Positions 38,400 through 50,970 of a stretch of DNA of 64,000 nucleotides are shown in pieces. Within the stretch, counting starts at the first letter, position 1. Every line of letters begins with the position of its first letter. Position numbers and translations under genes: made by a program. Under the pieces are notes generated by a model. The model had not been told where the DNA came from, did not search any database, and was given only the letters and a program-made list of their open reading frames with translations. This DNA comes from Acanthosepion pharaonis (lineage: Eukaryota; Mollusca; Cephalopoda; Sepiida; Sepiidae): the NCBI GenBank assembly GCA_903632075.3, contig CAHIKZ030005492.1:1577001-1641000 (forward strand), read 5' to 3'.

Positions 38400-39050
38400 T
38401 CACTATTGACACTATGACATCAGTTACAGTACCTCATGTGGGCTAGAGAATATTACCATATGACAGTAGAAGATTAACACCATGTCACCTGGTTATACAA
38501 GTTAAATATCCAGCTATTTCAGGCAGCCAGACAGGTTTGTGTGTGGAGGAGAGCACATCAGAGTATGAATCCAATTTATCACAAGGGTGTTGTGCAAGTA
38601 ATGTCAATGGTATATTCTTTGAGAGCTTGTAAAGATCAATAATGAAACAAGTATCTGCCTTGACAGATATGGCATATCAAAATCTTGTTAATAGATGATT
38701 TGCATCCTTTTATGCTCACCATATTTCTTGGATATGACTATCTCTTCCAGTAAGATGACTCAACCAGTCATCAGTTGACTTTTTGACACTCAATTGAACC
38801 TCATGCCCTCCAGATTTAAATCCTATTGTCCATGTCTGGGACATGTTACAGAACTCACTAAATTCATTTCAACTGCATCCAACAAATACAACTCAAATGT
38901 AGACAGTCTTCAAATATGCCTGGATGGAGATAATCAAATAATGATTTCAGAACATCTTAGGCTTCATGCTATCTGTAGCTACCATTATTCAGGGAAGAAA
39001 ATGCATATTATTTGGTATCCGTTTTTAAGTTTTTGTATTTCAATTTAAAT
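38400..39050 (+). mobile_element. Tc1-like transposase relic
   Basis: The plus strand encodes PPDLNPIVHVWDMLQNSLN at about 38811-38870. This is the signature block S-P-D-L-N-P-I-E-H-V-W-D of Tc1 transposases, with the last catalytic acidic residue replaced by Val. The upstream part is badly decayed. Terminal repeats were not found. Confidence 0.72.
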
Positions 39051-39939
39051 AGAGATATAAAATTTCTTGACATATTTTTTCTTATTTCTATTTTTTAAAT
39101 GCCATGTTTCTTCAGGATATAGGAACCAATGACTTTCTACAGATTCCTTTTTTATTATCTGTGAATTTCTAAGCATTTTGGGAAAGAAAACTGGCAGTGG
39201 TTTCCCACTACCTCTTCCAGAGTTTTTTGAAACTGATTACCATCCCTAGACTACTATACTATTCAATTCATAGCTCAGTAGATACTGATTCATGTCTTTC
39301 CCAAAGGTATTAGTGTGAAAATGAATATAACAGACTAGCCAAGAATTTGAACAGCTTCCTAATCCCACTTTAAACTACCGTCTGTGGCATATTGTACAGA
39401 GTGTAAATAAAGTAACACATTTGAAAGCAAAAATAGAAGTAAAGCAGAATGAGATATAAAATTTTATTATTAATAACTTATGCAATAAATAAAATGAATA
39501 GTCCTCAACAGATGAGCCACCATTTTCAATCTTTCATGAAAACTTTGAATAGCATTTCAAGTGTTAATGAAATTGACTCCTCCTATTCAATGAAATTATT
39601 TAAATCCTGAATTATTTGAGAATTTCTGCTGTAAAAAGAATTCTTAACATGGCCCTAAACAATATGTCTGTAGGTGTGATATTAAGAGATCTTGCTGACC
39701 AAATTAAATGTCCTGTTATCTGAATCCAATGATTTAATAATTTTCTATCCCCAAATTCTCTGCCAACTGAAATGTACTTTTTTTCAAAACTATTTTGGAG
39801 AGTTGTGGAAAAAATTAAGCAATAGTCTAACATGTTTCACCTGTAATATTTCCATCAGTGAAGAAAGGTTTGTAAATTTGCTCATTCAAATACAACCTTT
39901 ATTATTTTATTGATTTGGAACAATTGGATTAAGCAAAAT

Positions 39940-40835
39940 ATATGTTCTGTGACACTCTAGTCCTTGATCTTGCATCAAAGGCCAGTATGCCAAACCCTGT
40001 TGAATGCCTTTGAGATATCTAGAGCCACTGCCAGCTTTACCATTCTTATCTAAAGCTTAACAGAGAACTTCAGAGATGGCCGTTAACATGTCAGTGGTAG
40101 ACCTAGTGAAACACAACCCATAGTGTTTGTCCAAATGGATGTCATGCTTAACTAGTTTGGTATTGAATACATTGTCAAAAAGAGGTAAGAGACTTATAGG
40201 GTGATAATTTGAGGGGTCAGAGAGTTCTCCAGAATTCTTAAAAACAGGAACTACAGAGGTGGACTTCCAAAAAGCTGGAAAGCAGGAAGCAGTGAGACAT
40301 TTGTTGTAAAGTCTGGAGAGAACAGGAGCCAGTTCAGGAACATTTCTTTAGGATGACATCAGGGCTCCAGTCACATCTCTGATTGTGGGGGTCTAATTTT
40401 GAAATAATGTCAGAAACCAATAATGAGATTATGGTGTATGTCTAGGGGGGAAATTTGGCAGAGGTACTTCAGATGAGTTGAGAGTGAAGTCAGAAGAGAA
40501 CTTTCAGGCAAAGCACTCTACCTTATCTGCAGTTGATGTCAATACTTGAAATTGATTGAAGCAGGGATGGACTTTGCTATTGTTCAAAACACTCTTGCAA
40601 AGCTGCCACTAATATCCAGAACTAAACCTGTGAGAAGTTATACGGTGTCTCATTATATCAGCAAATAGTAGCTTTGCTTCTTTGAGGACACACTTGTACT
40701 GATTATGGGTAGCGACAAAAAGATATCTGTTGCAATCAGATTTTTCACTCTGGAATAGGTGGAAGAAGTGATTCCTATGAACTATAGTGGCTGAGCAGGC
40801 TAGGCATGAACAGTGTGGGGTTTTTTTTTGCCAGG
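39940..40835 (-). mobile_element. LINE family B, second reverse transcriptase fragment
   Basis: Minus-strand pieces parallel those at 33480-34301: KEAKLLFADIMRHRI, CKSVLNNSK, then VVPVFKNSGELSDPSNYHPI and SLLPLFDNVFNTKLVKH. It contains frameshifts and stops. It is truncated at both ends and lacks the YADD box. It has the same orientation as the other copies. Confidence 0.83.
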
Positions 40836-41040
40836 GAAACATTTTAAAAGGTGATAATAGAAGTCACACTAATTTTAAGATAATTGTTTTGTAAGTTCTT
40901 TTTAAATTATAAATATAAAGAAATTAAATGATATTTCAGTTGTGTATTGAAAAGAATCTTCACAAATAAAAAAATAATTAAATGAAAGAAAAATCAGAAA
41001 GCATCAACATCTATAAGTGATTAGCAAAAAGAAACATTTA

Positions 41041-41167
41041 GAAAAAAAAAAAAAAACAAACAAAAAAAAAAAAAAAACAAGAAAAAAAAAAAAAAAAAAA
41101 CAAGAAAGAAAAAAAAAAAAAAAAAAACAAGAAAGAAAAAAAAAAAAAAACAAGAAAAAAAAAAAGA
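41041..41167. repeat. Poly-A tract with regular aacaagaaag interruptions
   Basis: A-rich tandem structure in which blocks of 10-20 A are separated by caagaaag or caag. The reading frames across it (Lys-rich or Phe-rich) are artefacts. Confidence 0.92.
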
Positions 41168-42249
41168 CAAACCAAAATGTTGAAATTAAACAGAAACAAT
41201 TTTTCACTAAAGGTAAATCCATTGTCAGGCAATGTTCCAAAAGTTTTACAAACTGCAATGATTCTCATTTTTACTAATATTTCTATTATGACTTCAAAAA
41301 TGTTAGAAAATTAGCATAATCCTTTAACAGGCTATTTATTCTAATTCACTGAGGATACTATCAGATGAAAGTAAGAAATTTAAGAAGTAATTTCCAAGTA
41401 ATTTATATTTAAAAAACAAAAATATATCAAATCACTTATAAAATACAGATATCTGAGCATTAAATCTGCAGATGTTAAACTATAAGATAATATGTTCCCC
41501 GAGGTGTTTTTTCCAGAAGAAAATCATAGGATAATGCAAAAGAGGAATATTCTTCAACCAACATCTTACAAGGTAGACCAAGTGAAATTAAAACAACCAT
41601 GATTATTGCACCTAAGTAAAGCACATTGTCAGAGAATGATCATTCAGATATTGATACACTTTTGATTACGGGCATAATAACAAGAATAAAAGAAATTTGC
41701 CTATGTTCTAAATCTAACAGTCTTCTTTGAGCTTCTATCTTGTAGGTAATTTGTCATTTCAAATATGAATGATTTTTATTAGAAAGAGAAAAACGAGAAG
41801 AAATTAGAAATCATTCAATATTAATAAATATTGATGAATCATCTTTCAGATCAAGAAAATTGTTGAGAGTTATAGTGATCAATCAACAGTCCAGAAAATT
41901 CAAGTATAGCAAACAATATATTTTTAGCAATTGTAGCACATTTTCATCATTGTAATTGCACACATTTGTTACTATAGAGTGTAGTTTTTCATTGGCTTAA
42001 TGTAAATGCTATTTACTTTTAAAATTTTCTTTCTTGTATGCAAATGACTGTTAAATGAAACTGGAGAAAGTCAATGATGAATCTTTTAAAAAGTATATAT
42101 AGACAAATATAACAGTAAACATATTTATTTTAATGTTGAGTTCAGACTTGGTTTGTGAAAAATCAATAAATAGAAAGCTACAAGACAAACCTTAAAATCT
42201 GCAACAGAGTAGATCAAGGTATATTATTATCACTTATGGAAAATTCTGT

Positions 42250-42251
<2 letters not shown>

Positions 42252-42318
<67 letters not shown>
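42252..42318. repeat. (TA)n microsatellite
   Basis: About 30 TA units ending in cacaca. Confidence 0.96.
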
Positions 42319-42323
<5 letters not shown>

Positions 42324-43439
42324 CTGGAGATACTAATAAAACAATAATATTCCATCATAATAAATTTTTGGATAATCAAACAATTGCAAAATTAACAACA
42401 CAAATGAAGCAAGAGAAGAAATATATATAAAATGTAATTGTAAATAATAATAACTGTTCCTTGGACAATGTTCACTTAGTAATATTATTTATAGAGCTAA
42501 ACTAAAATGCTGAAATATTATTTATAGAGCTAGTATAAATTGCTGAAAAATTATTTTAACTTAAGAGAAACAGAACGGAAACAAAAGATTCTATGACAAT
42601 TGACTGAGCCTGAATAACAAAAAATACAGAAAGACAGCATTTTCAAAATATTATTGTCAAATAAAAGAAAGTAAATGAGTTCATAAAGATATACTATGGG
42701 ATGTGGTGGATAGAACTAAATTGCATAATGGTAAGGGAGTAAGTCATAATCTTTGCCTTTTGGAAAAATCTCCCATACTACAAAATATAGATAACTTGAA
42801 TTTATTGAATAAAAGAAGTAAATTAATGGTCATATGTAGACATAAAAATGAATATCTATTGAAAAATGTTGAACCAAATTGATTAATTCTAGCACTCTTT
42901 ATACACGTTACAAGTATAAATTGATTTTTTTCTTAAAATATTTACAATGGCCTCTGAGTTTTCTAAGCATCAAAATTCATGCATGTCAGTGACCTCCTCA
43001 ATCTAAAATGTATATTTGTATGCATGCATGTAAGCAAGTTTTTAATGAATTAGTATTAGGACAAAAATGGAGAAACCCAGTTTAAATTCAGCATAATCTT
43101 GTTTTTTTCTGTTATTGGAATATATGATTAAATTACTGAAATAATAATTGCAGTTAAAACTGTTGGAACTAAATAAATAATGAGTGTTCAATCAAAATTC
43201 ATTTTACTTTAATGACACTTGTATATGAAATCATTTTATATTGATAATGAAAATATGAGTGGCTAAATTCTAATACTGTCTTTGAAAAGAAATGTTAATT
43301 GTCTGTCCTGTTTGTGATGGAAAGGTGTAAAGACAAACGGGATAGTTGCCTTCAATGCATAGTAACTTAACAGAATTAGTTTTAATGAGATCATAAATAT
43401 GAATACCAAATAAACAAGCAGAAGCAATGTCTGATGTTA

Positions 43440-44680
43440 TGGTTCTTTAATGTGTTATGTCCCTTCAGGATGTGGGTGAGCATAACTCTCTATAACTTCC
43501 TGTCCATTGTTGCTTTAAGTAACTTGACTCTTTGCCCTTGTCCTGCCATCCATTTGTACAAACTTGTTACACAGGTTATTCACCGTTTTCTTTTGCTAAT
43601 CTTGCTTTCAATATGTCCTGTGTGTTTTAAATTTTTCAAGCCCTCTTTCCACATTATGTGTTTCAATAATTTCAACTGTCTCTCTTGGATTCTAGGCAGG
43701 TTTCCTTGTAGTTCCTATTTTCTTTAAAATACCCTCATTGTTCACATATTCTGACCATGGTATTTAAAAGTATCCCTACTATGTCTATGTTCTGTAGTGT
43801 TTGTATCTCTGCACAATTCTCATACACTCATTCATGTTTTGATCACATTACATTTCTTTGCTTAACATTCTATATTTTGTGACATTCCTTAGTATTTAGT
43901 CTTTTTCATGAGTTTAAGAATTTTATGTTAACCACATTTATTTCATGTCTATCTTACTTTGAATGGACTCTTTTGGCAATGTCACTAGTGCACCTTTTAA
44001 AGTGACCCACTTTCAGTTACTGACCTCTTCTAAGCTTTAATATTAGACCTTAACCACATCAACTTATGTTTGTCTGCAAATTGAGTTATTCTAGAGTCTT
44101 CTATATTGTAGTTTAGGGGTTGCTATATATTTCTTTAATTTCTGTAATTTTAACTTCAGTTTGTTTATATAACTCAGAGTTGACACTTGGATAAGTTTTA
44201 GAATGTAGAACTGCATTTCTTTGCATACATTTTATGATCCATACAAGTTAATAGTTGCTGACTTTATCAATGTCTTGTCCCTTTCCTACTTTTGCATTCA
44301 TGCCCTCAAAGATAATTACTTGCGATTTGGATTGGATTTTGGCATTATCTAGTATGTTGTAAAACTACTAATTTTGCACATTGTAATTCTTAAACTATGA
44401 TGGCTATTTTGAATGACTTCCCTTTCAGTTTCACTAAAAGAACTGTCCAACAGTTGCTAGTATTAAAGAACATATTTCCTCTTCATTATTTGTTCTATTT
44501 TTCATTTCTTTCTTTCTATATGTATATATATTTCTGGGTCTGTTACTCGTGAAGTCCATATTGCTTATCCATTTAGTTTTGAATACTCCCAGAATGTTGG
44601 TTTCCTAACAGGTCATATCACAATTATGACTTTTTATTGAAAACAGTTGGTAGATGATGGTCAGGTGATACCCATTATAC
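43440..44680 (-). mobile_element. LINE family A, 3' end and decayed endonuclease piece
   Basis: The low-coordinate end (43450-43760) matches the family A 3' block (tgtcccttcagga, then ccatccatttgtacaa). About 800 bases further up, the minus strand reads VIIFEGMNAKVGKGQDIDK near 44270-44330, a decayed endonuclease motif (G-D-x-N-A-K-V-G). The reverse transcriptase between them is not visible, so it is deleted or very decayed. The boundary at the upper end is approximate. Confidence 0.65.
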
Positions 44681-45025
44681 ATTGCAAGGATTCATTTCTA
44701 AAATCACTAACTCAATTTATGGAGTTTCTGATACTTTTCATTTGTTTATTGCAATTGAGTTTTCTTAGTAAAAATAGTTGAGTGATTTCCTATTGCCTAC
44801 TCCACAGTAATTCTGAGACAAAACTCCTATTTAGCTGGACATTCTTGCATCTAACTGTCCTTTGATAAGTCATTCTACAGAGTTGTTAACCACCCTCCCC
44901 CTCATCCCAATTGAAGGAGGACAGAGGAGTGAGTTTGATCACCAATAATCTAATTTGGAAAAAAAAAAACTCCAGAAAAACAGAAAATCTGCATCTCTTG
45001 ATTTGTTTCCTTAAGATTTATGAAG

Positions 45026-45026
<1 letters not shown>

Positions 45027-45056
<30 letters not shown>

Positions 45057-45087
45057 TGTATGTATGTATGTATGTATGTATGTATGT
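45027..45087. repeat. (TATG)n tetranucleotide microsatellite
   Basis: About 15 perfect tatg units. Confidence 0.97.
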
Positions 45088-46232
45088 ACATTTACTTTTA
45101 ATGTAGTTAACAATTTTTTTTACCTTTTACTTTTCATTGACAACATATTGGAAAAAACATTATTTCTCTGGTTTGAAAGGAAGGAGTAAACAGTTAAAGA
45201 AATGAAAAGGTTCATCACTGATTATTTTTTATGGTCAAAAGTCCAAGAAGTGAGAAATGCTGAAATATTTTGAGATTAATGATACTACTACTGCTGCTGC
45301 TCCTCTTGAATTTGTTTTTATAGGTTTCTATTTTATTGACAGGTTATTCTTGGTAGAATATAAAGTGTTAACAGAAAGCTGATTGGCTTAAAGATTATTT
45401 AACACACCTAGTATAAGTCATCAAAATAACAGATTTGCTAAGAAATAATGTCCTAAACAATGGCTATCATTTCAGAAGGTATGCCAGATTAATGACATTC
45501 TTAAACAATAAAATTGCCATTTCCATTCCAAAGAGCTGTACAACTGAGATTACTGCATCTACTTAACAGCAATAATATCAACAATGTATTTTTATGACTA
45601 CTGCTAATGGAAATTCATCCTGCTCTAGTGCTTGAACCTTTAGTGTTCAGAATTAGGCAACATGCAAATACTGTGAATGTGTAGGGGTGTGTGTAAAATC
45701 AAAGCCAATAAATTTTTTGCTCAGATTGTAAACATATTTCAATAAAAATACAGTACTGCCAAAAAATTAATTGAACATCAAGTACTGCCAATAAAGAGTG
45801 AGAAAATGTTAGCTAGTGAATGGTAAAGGGTATATTGACTACTGTTTTAGTATAATCCAATGGGAAGATACTTATGAGGCAGTGTTCCTATAATAAAACT
45901 GTCATGGCTAAAGAATGGAAAAATCTGTGAAAGCTGTAAAAGATGATCAATATGTTGAAAAGGGATAGAGAAGTATTTAAGGAAGTTGGAATTTGCTTGG
46001 AAAATGTAAGGTCTCAGCAACTGAAGGACAAAAGGGACGAATAAAGAGAAAAAAGAAATATAAGTGAAGAAAGTAATTGTGAGTGGAACAAATGAAAGAC
46101 TAAAATTAGCACATATGCTGATAGAATACACACACAAATTGATACATGTATAAAACTAGTAAGAGATGCAAAGATAGAAAACTTATAAAAATATAAAAGA
46201 TATACAGTTAAAACTGGGAGCTCTAACTGAAG

Positions 46233-46233
<1 letters not shown>

Positions 46234-46275
<42 letters not shown>
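46234..46275. repeat. (TA)n microsatellite
   Basis: About 20 TA units. Confidence 0.96.
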
Positions 46276-46278
<3 letters not shown>

Positions 46279-46404
46279 TAAAGTGGAGGAAAATTGTATG
46301 TAGTTTTAGTCGCCATGTTTTGTCCACTGCGTACTTTATCAAGGCAAAAAACAAAATGAATTTATTTGAACAAAGTATCTATAAACAAAAAAAAGAAAAA
46401 ATAT

Positions 46405-46670
46405 TGTTAGTTACTAGAATTTAGAAACACTCATATATTCATTAGGTCAACTGAAAAATTATATCATTTACTTTTTACATTTGAAGAGAATTTTTCATAT
46501 GTAAAAATATTGTTTGGATTGTTATGATGATGGATTCAACTGTTTTTTTTTTTTTAAATTTTTGATATATTTGTTGTGTATGTTGGCTTGGGAGAATAAA
46601 AAAGTAATTAACATAATTTTTCAGTTGAATATATATGAGTGTTTATAAATTCTTCTACTAGCAACATTTT
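46405..46670. mobile_element. Small MITE (long imperfect hairpin)
   Basis: The arm 46405-46480 (gaatttagaaacactcatat, then caactgaaaaattat) is the reverse complement of the arm at 46595-46665, with small gaps. A non-coding loop of about 110 bp separates them. It is 80 bp upstream of the mariner-like transposase relic and could be a related non-autonomous copy, but this is not shown. Confidence 0.65.
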
Positions 46671-46749
46671 GTACATAGTTTTCCTCGTCTTTTTCCTTTA
46701 TTCATATTAATTTCCGATATATAATTTTTGCCACAAGTTGCAAAAAGAT

Positions 46750-47625
46750 GACCTCAAAATTAATTTATGGGGTGCTGAGAATACATTGTTAGAAATTGTG
46801 AAAAGTTAAACAGTGAAGAATTAAAAAAGAAATTGAAAAATCTGGCAAGGTAAGAACAAGAAAAAAAAATGATTTAAAGATATTTGAAAAAAAAGTAAAA
46901 AGGATAAGCAAGCAAAGTGGATTGGACAACAGAAAATATTTTAAGAAATTGGTGTTAGGAATGTAAACAAAGAGAAAAGGTACAGAATATTAAGAACATT
47001 GGCTAAAGTTTTAAAAGTAACCACTATTAATTGAACATCACAAAGAATCATGTAAATTAGGCAAAGTAATACATAAAGACTGATTTCTCAACAGTAAATT
47101 TTTGGTGATGAATATAGAGCTACATGGACCAAGTTACTGGGATAGAGATTGGATTCTTTATGGAAATAGTCAACCAATACAACTTAGAAGACAAGGAGCT
47201 AGAGTAATGTTTTTGTTTTGTATTTTAGATACAAAATCTCAATATCCCTTCAAAGTTGATGATTGTGTCAAGATAAATTCAGATATATATTTCTTGGAGA
47301 AGATATTTTTTGAGTGGTTGGATAACAATTAAGAAACTAAATGGTGTAAATAAGCTGCTTCACATTCTGTACAGCTGAAAATTGTCCACTTTCACAAAAA
47401 AGTTTCAAAGAAAACAAATTAATGAAGCAGACCCAAGATTTTTTAGATATTAGACAATCATTAAAAGAGATGTATATGAGAATAGAAAACAATATTCAAG
47501 CAAAGAAGATTTCTTGGAAGAAATAAAAATTGCTGCTGTAACTAATGTTAAAGTTAAAACAGTAGAAAAATTAAGGGATGAAAGATTACTGATGGCTATA
47601 AAATTTCAAGGAGCCCATTTTCTTT
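46750..47625 (+). mobile_element. Tc1/mariner-like transposase relic
   Basis: The plus strand encodes DWILYGNSQPIQLRRQGARV, then PFKVDDCVKINSDIYFLE, then, after a frameshift, NRKQYSSKEDFLEEIKIAAV, KVKTVEKLRDERLL and FQGAHFL. These are successive conserved stretches of one Tc1-type transposase subgroup (G-W-V-L-Y-G, then R-R-Q-Q-G-G-G, then the C-terminal helix). The section around the second and third catalytic residues (SPDLNPIEN) has been lost. The N-terminal DNA-binding part is decayed. Confidence 0.8.
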
Positions 47626-47739
47626 CTAAGCAAGCCCCTCTGCCAGAGAAGCTAGCAAATCCCTATTGCAGATGCTCACTTGTGATTTTATAACTCTGCA
47701 ACTATGCTGAGTAGACCATAGTTATAGTTTCTGAGAGAG

Positions 47740-48046
47740 AGTGTGCATAATCTGGCATCATCAATGTTTTTGAACAAAGCCAGCATGCTCAAACCCTCGG
47801 TCATGATGAGTTGTGACTTCATGCTAGCACAGCCATCAACAGCTTCTGAACATGTCAGTCAACCTAAATTCACTCACAAAGGCTGCATTAACCTGTGGCA
47901 TGATTTTCAAGGACATCCCAAATGTGTTGCATACTGGGACTGCCTTCCCAGTTCAATATTATCAGGAAGTCATTGCTCCACCAAATTGAACATGGTGAGA
48001 TTTGAACCTGGGTTTCATGTCCAGAGAGCAAACATTCTATTCTAAC
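47740..48046 (-). repeat. SINE-like repeat with tRNA-type promoter boxes
   Basis: On the minus strand the unit starts just after a (TA)n run with tggttagaatagaatg (A-box-like). About 30 bases later comes cccaggttcaaatctcacc, a good B-box match. About 250 bases of non-coding body follow. The plus-strand frame over it is not conserved with anything known to me. Confidence 0.5.
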
Positions 48047-48079
48047 CATATATATATATATATATATATATACACCCAC
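48047..48079. repeat. (TA)n microsatellite at a SINE end
   Basis: TA run with a cacccacaca tail next to the SINE-like unit. Confidence 0.9.
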
Positions 48080-49274
48080 ACAAAGTAGCATGAACTTCAT
48101 AGAATATTGAAAAATTAATATGATCATCTGGACATACAAAAACTTTGTAAAAATTTGGATATAAGAACACTTAAAAGATGTTTTTTTCTTTTTCTTAGTT
48201 TAGCTGCAACAGTTAAAATCAGCTCATAATAGTTGCTTTTTATCATGGGGAAGAAAAAAAGTTTGTGTGTGCACACCAATTTTGAAGAAATCCACATCAA
48301 TCATTCTAACAACAAAAAAATTTAAACAAATCAAGATGTGAGAAAAAAGTAATAGTAAATTAGCCATTTTATGATACAGCATGTAGTGAAAAATTCAGTT
48401 GATCCAGTGAAGAGAGAAGAATGGTTACAATTGGTTTATTTAGATGAAGAGACACAGAGAATAAGTGTGCACATGTGCATATTCTTTTCTTATTGAATAA
48501 GTGTTTGAATGTGTATACCAATATGTGTGTCTGCATATTCACTGGCATATAAAAAAATACATAACTCAACAGACATGAAGATCACAACTCCATACACATC
48601 AACTAATTTCATTTTACATATTCATAGTGAATATGATGACAGTATAAAGAAAAATATTTGCAAATATCATTGCATCAAAGTTAAGCGAAGATATCACAGG
48701 GAGTTTATTCAGCATGTCAGATGCAATCAGAACAAAGTTTTGATTAACAAGACATCAATATAATAATCAAATACAGAATAAAAGTAAATTTTATTTTGGT
48801 ATTTTGAAACAAAAAGAAAATTCACAAAATTAGACTTTTTTTTTTCTTTTTTTTACTCATTCACTTAAATGCTATTTTATCAGTTAACATTTCCAGCTAT
48901 GATTAAGTAAGTTGATGAAGGAAGAAGCAATCAATTATAGCTGCTATCTGAATCAAGCAACTACAAAATTCCTGCCTCTTTTAGGATGGACTCAAAAATT
49001 CTTTTGGAAATTCACAATTCAATGATAATGATTAGTTAAGAGAAATTTTTAAAAAAAAAAAAAAAAAGGAAAAGAGAAAAGGCTTGTATATGAAAAAGAA
49101 ACTAACTTTTTTGTTAGTTTTAAATATCCTTTTCCAGAACATCAACCAACATTCAGCAGTTATTTGAAAAAGAAAAATGTATGAAGTTCAAATGACCATT
49201 TTCTATGAAATGGTAATTGCAGAAATTAGAAATTTATTTCTACACAGAAAAGCTTTAGTATGTTAATAACTTCT

Positions 49275-49500
49275 TTTATGTACAAAGTCCTTTCAGGATG
49301 TAGGTGATCATGGCTCTCCTCAATTTCCTGTCTTTTGTTGCTCTAAGTAATATCTGACTCTTTACCATCTTCCTCATTGTCTTGTCATACCTTCACACAA
49401 ATTTACTGCTATTTTTCTCCTGTCCTGTTAGTTTTAAACACATTAAACCTTCTTTCATTATTAAGGGTCTCAGAAATTTTGATTGTCTTTTAATAATTTA
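49275..49500 (-). mobile_element. LINE family A, 3' end fragment
   Basis: Matches the other family A tails: tcctttcaggatgtaggtga, then caatttcctgtc, then tgttgctctaagtaa. It is short and has lost its reading frame. Confidence 0.65.
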
Positions 49501-49799
49501 AGTATTAGTCTCTTTGTTGTTTTTTTCCTGGTTACTTATATTTTTTCTGGTTTATATTGCACAAAACTGGCAAAAACAAATTTAAAAAAAAAAAAGAAGA
49601 AAAAAAGAAGGAAATACACCATCTTAACTAATGATTTTCAAGACAGATTCAATCAATCTTCTATAATGGTAATATTAGCTGTTTCCACATAAGGAAACAT
49701 TTGGCATTCACTGATCAAGTAGCTAGTACTACTTCCAATTGAAATTTATAAAATCTTTCTCTTAAAACAATTTTTTAAGAAAATAGGCTTAAGTCCAGT

Positions 49800-50970
49800 A
49801 GTTGTTATCACTCTTTCCAGTATTGATGAGGGGGTTTCTTTCCTAATGTTCTCTTTGAAGTAGTGTGGAATGTGAATATATTGATCATGTCATTTTCTTT
49901 TTGAGTTGTATGTGCCATACATTTTAGTAGTTACAGCTGTCACATGTGATTTCTTTTATTTGGTACAGTGCTTTGTGATTCTCTATAATCAGTCCACAAG
50001 GCTTGAAGAAGTGTGGTCTTCACCAAGACACATCCGCTTCACTCAATCAAAGCCATTTTGAACCATTGATCTTAGAAAGCAGATGTTTATAGCTGATAGT
50101 TTAGACATTTCTGAATGGTTGTGGCACCATGCATTACATCTATATGAAGGTTTCAATCTGATGAAGCTATTTAAGAACATGACTTGTGTTTTTAATTTAA
50201 TACTTTGGTTTTGGAGCAATTTGTAGTGTTAGGCAAAACTACGGCTAGTGCAACCTATTCTATGTTCAATTTCCTTTCCTTTGATGCTAAATTTGTCATA
50301 AGTGATCCATATATTGAGTTATTTGAAGTTTTATGATGGATTCAGGGTGTGTGTCATCACTGCTTTCATTCCAATTCCAGATCATAGTTTCTATTTTGGA
50401 AAAACTTATCTTAAGCCCCATTTCTTGAAACACATGATAGTGGATGTTTATTTTCTGTTCAAGATCATTCGTATTCCAATTATGAATACCTATATCATCG
50501 GCATAGCCTCCAATTGTATATTGGCTTTGGGATGTGGTATAGAATGCTTAAATGATCAGTACCCATCTTTTCACATCAGTGTTTGCAAATGTGCAGGGTA
50601 TATATAGTCTAGAAAAAGATTAAATAGGCTGGGGATCTCATTTCCTTCTTGTCATACACTTGATGATGTTTGAAAGGTTTCTGTATTGGGGTCCTTGCCT
50701 GACAATTAAGTCTTTGTGGACCAATAAATTTCATTTATTAGATGGGTGCATTCAGTGGATTTAGAAAGTGGAAGGCAGTTTTTAATGACTAAGAAGAGGA
50801 AGTCTCTAATGATGCAGTCATATGCTGCAGTGAGGTTGACATAGCAGGTATGCAATTTTTTGGAGTTGTTTGATGACATATTCCATCATTACCATAACGA
50901 ACTCAAAATTGGGTCATTGGGTTAACTTTGATAAAATGATGAGAGCTAAGTTAATTTAATGTTTATTAAT
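49800..50970 (-). mobile_element. LINE family C, reverse transcriptase fragment
   Basis: The minus strand encodes CYVNLTAAYDCIIRDFLFLV, where T-A-A-Y-D carries the first catalytic Asp. After frameshifts come TKT and DPNTETFQTSS, then DDIGIHNWNTNDLEQK with the second catalytic Asp pair. GLKISFSKIETMIWNWNES follows. This order is that of a non-LTR reverse transcriptase, distinct from families A and B. It has stops and frameshifts and no endonuclease part. Confidence 0.83.

Noticed and set aside
41004..41277. Lys-rich and Phe-rich reading frames.
   Set aside because: Translations of an A-rich tract on both strands.
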